Positions 1-12,197 of a DNA stretch of 12,197 nucleotides are shown here, one piece after another (position 1 is the first letter of the stretch; each line of letters opens with the position of its first letter). This stretch comes from Saccoglossus kowalevskii. Taxonomy: Eukaryota > Hemichordata > Enteropneusta > Harrimaniidae. The notes beneath the pieces were generated by a model. It was not told where the DNA came from, ran no database searches, and saw nothing but the letters and a program-made list of their open reading frames with translations. The stretch is taken from assembly GCF_000003605.2 (NCBI RefSeq), contig NW_003142307.1, forward strand, positions 357,857 to 370,053, in the 5' to 3' direction. The translations under genes and the position numbers were made by a program.

Positions 1-10457
<10,457 letters not shown>

Positions 10458-10679
10458 TTAGTTTTAAATTAATAAAATAATTATCCTGAGCTGGATAATG
10501 TTTTTAAATCAGGACTTGGTTGCGTCTAATAACAGCAGACGCTTGTGGTGCGCGTAAAACTCAGTTTTACATATTTGTGACATACATAATGTACCGCTTA
10601 AAAGTGCACTTATAATGACAGAGGACATAAATAAAAAATTGCATTAACTGTGAAATTGGATTGTTATAGTAAGGGGGAG

Positions 10680-10820
10680 TCGTCACCTACGCATGCGTCA
10701 GATGGCCATAGTGTGTCATTGTTTACAAACAAGCGTCTACCCACGAGTCTTTGTGTTTTTAGCATTCATGTGTTGTTATCGTCGCTTGGGACTCAATTCC
10801 AGCATATGCGCAGGTGACGA
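10680..10820 (+). repeat. Short inverted-repeat element (TCGTCACCT ends)
   Basis: TCGTCACCTACGCAT at 10680-10694 pairs with the reverse complement of 10806-10820 with one mismatch. The 141-bp interval is richer in CpG than the surrounding intron. It could be a small MITE or a fold-back. Confidence 0.5.
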
Positions 10821-11014
10821 GCCTCTCGCTTTAAAATACGCCTTAATATGACCATAGACACGCATATAACATAATGTCACTCATAACAAATACAGTGATG
10901 TTTAAATCAGTTCTTTTAACTGAAATTAATTTTCCCTAAATTTGGACGAGTTGAATATAAACACAGGAAAACAAGAATTTTCACTGGTATTTATTTTAAC
11001 TGATTCATCCTCTT

Positions 11015-11056
11015 AGCGAAAATAAATTCCAAGCGAAAAAAAATGACTTTACAATA
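11015..11056 (+). mobile_element. Remnant of a TTTTCGCT-type element
   Basis: The stretch starting agcgaaaataaattccaagc and ending tttacaata resembles the right end of the element at 9134-9347. Only one end is recognisable, with a possible degraded left part from about 10976. Confidence 0.5.
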
Positions 11057-11256
11057 CATTGAATCCCTAGAATATGACTTATTTTAATCGCCACTGTCAT
11101 GTACGTAATTCCACGCATTAATAAAGTAAATACAATACAATACAATATTGTATACTGTATGACAAATATGACTTATGACAAAACTGTATTTCACATAATC
11201 AAATATTATTATTATTGATTACTATTAGAGCAAATATAGTAATTACAATGTCTGCC

Positions 11257-11477
11257 AAGTACCTTAAAATGACTACCGGTAATTTTCACTGGGTCTAAAT
11301 TTCGCTGATTTACCATTTCAGGCATAATCAGTGTGTTTTAAATTCACGGTTTCGTCATTTAGATAATGTGTTCTATGCTAAATTTTACATATTCACTGGG
11401 TTTTAATTTAGCGCATTTTCCAGTCAGCGAAATAAGCTAAATTAAAACCCAGTGAATAATTACCCCCTTTACAGTAT
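11257..11477 (-). mobile_element. Short non-autonomous DNA transposon-like element (copy 2, inverted)
   Basis: This is the reverse complement of the element at 991-1207 along its whole length, with scattered substitutions and small indels. Shared landmarks are CATTTAGATAATGTGTTC and ATTCACTGGGTTTTAATTTA. It lies in the intron upstream of exon A, so copies 1 and 2 flank exons A to F in opposite orientation. Confidence 0.8.
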
Positions 11478-12197
11478 GCATTTATTTACAAAAGAAAAAT
11501 TAAGGTCTATTCATTATGCTTTTAATTGAATGCACACGTTTTAGGAAAGAAAATCCAAGGTTTTCTCTATTCTGCAATGATGTTTGCAGACTCTGTGGCT
11601 TCATAGGAAAGTCTACGAATGTTCGGAAGAGTAAATGTCACGTTCTTCAGCTGATTATTATTGCAGTGAAGGCTATGAACAACAAGGTTGCGAGATTTAT
11701 TCATATCACCAGTGGTTTTGACAAACCAGGGAGAAGAAAACAACATATTTGTAATTATAGCTGTCTGAATAATATTCTGCTTAATAAATTGAGTAGTTGA
11801 CAGTTACGTTAATATGCGAACACAGTGGACTGGTTAAAAATATCCATTGTAATAATCTACACAACGAAGTGGCGGCAATGCGTACATAGACGATACTTTT
11901 CCGTGCAATAGAGCGTGTTAATACATTGACCCCAAGATATCATTTATTGAAAAAATCAATCTTATACAGATTCAGCAAATCAATAATGTATACGCTCCAA
12001 ACTGACACTGCCCTCTGTGCCTTTAGTAGGCTAGTCTAATAATAGTCTAAGGTAGCCTTGACCTTGAAATAAAATGCTTCAAAGCATATTAATGAAGTTC
12101 TACACCTTCATTGAGAATATGACAGCGCTGTGCTCTCGCTGTCGCTCGCAAATGTCGTAAATTACGAAATTTGTACAAGATTTACGAACAAAATAAA

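Noticed and set aside
11573-11752. Minus-strand 59-codon open frame with an LRR-like stretch (HSLHCNNNQLKNV) upstream of exon A
   Set aside because: It does not match the Scribble repeat expected before exon A (ELWLD..NQL..LPP). It ends in a stop and has no acceptor/donor pair in the right phase. The resemblance is probably chance.
11516-11800. Plus-strand 94-codon open frame
   Set aside because: It has no recognisable domain and lies within an intron of scrib, with composition like the surrounding sequence.
12092-12113. Short hairpin AATGAAG/CTTCATT near the window end
   Set aside because: A 7-bp stem in AT-rich DNA is expected by chance, and no terminator or ncRNA context is present.

Overview
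This is an intron-rich animal nuclear window that holds an internal part of one gene, read from the minus strand. Spliced conceptually, its exons encode the C-terminal half of the leucine-rich repeat (LRR) domain, the LAP-specific segments and the start of the acidic linker of a Scribble-type LAP protein (basolateral polarity scaffold). No ribosome binding sites, operons or prokaryotic genes are visible. The AT-rich introns, single-copy-like scrib gene and many short terminal-inverted-repeat elements suggest a marine invertebrate such as a lophotrochozoan or a non-vertebrate deuterostome. The species cannot be fixed from the sequence.

Gene order in the sense (minus) direction: exon A 10364-10220, B 9558-9486, C 8580-8451, D 6954-6772, E 6180-6078, candidate cassette exon X 4936-4859, G 3959-3850, F 3096-2983, H 129-1 (runs off the window). 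All eight main exons have AG/GT borders and join in one frame (987 nt, 329 codons). A to D carry eight 23-residue LRRs. E carries the first LAP-specific segment (QPML..VLTCFLLPQ). G is a divergent linker and F holds the second LAP-specific segment (DTPHPRELK). H begins the Ser/Glu-rich linker that precedes the PDZ domains in Scribble. The start codon, the first LRRs and the PDZ domains lie outside the window.

The introns make up over 90% of the window. They hold several non-autonomous transposon-like elements: two inverted copies of a ~220-bp element near the two ends of the window, a related ~214-bp element at 9134-9347, two direct copies of a ~250/220-bp TTAA-ended element, a 671-bp TTAA-ended element, and two smaller inverted-repeat elements. 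They also hold a 39-bp x3 palindromic tandem repeat and poly-C/poly-G tracts.

The points most worth a second look are a phase-symmetric 78-nt candidate cassette exon in the linker between the LAP-specific segments; the inverted repeat pair flanking seven of the eight main exons, a layout that favours back-splicing; and a transposon copy that ends 26 nt from the exon D splice acceptor.
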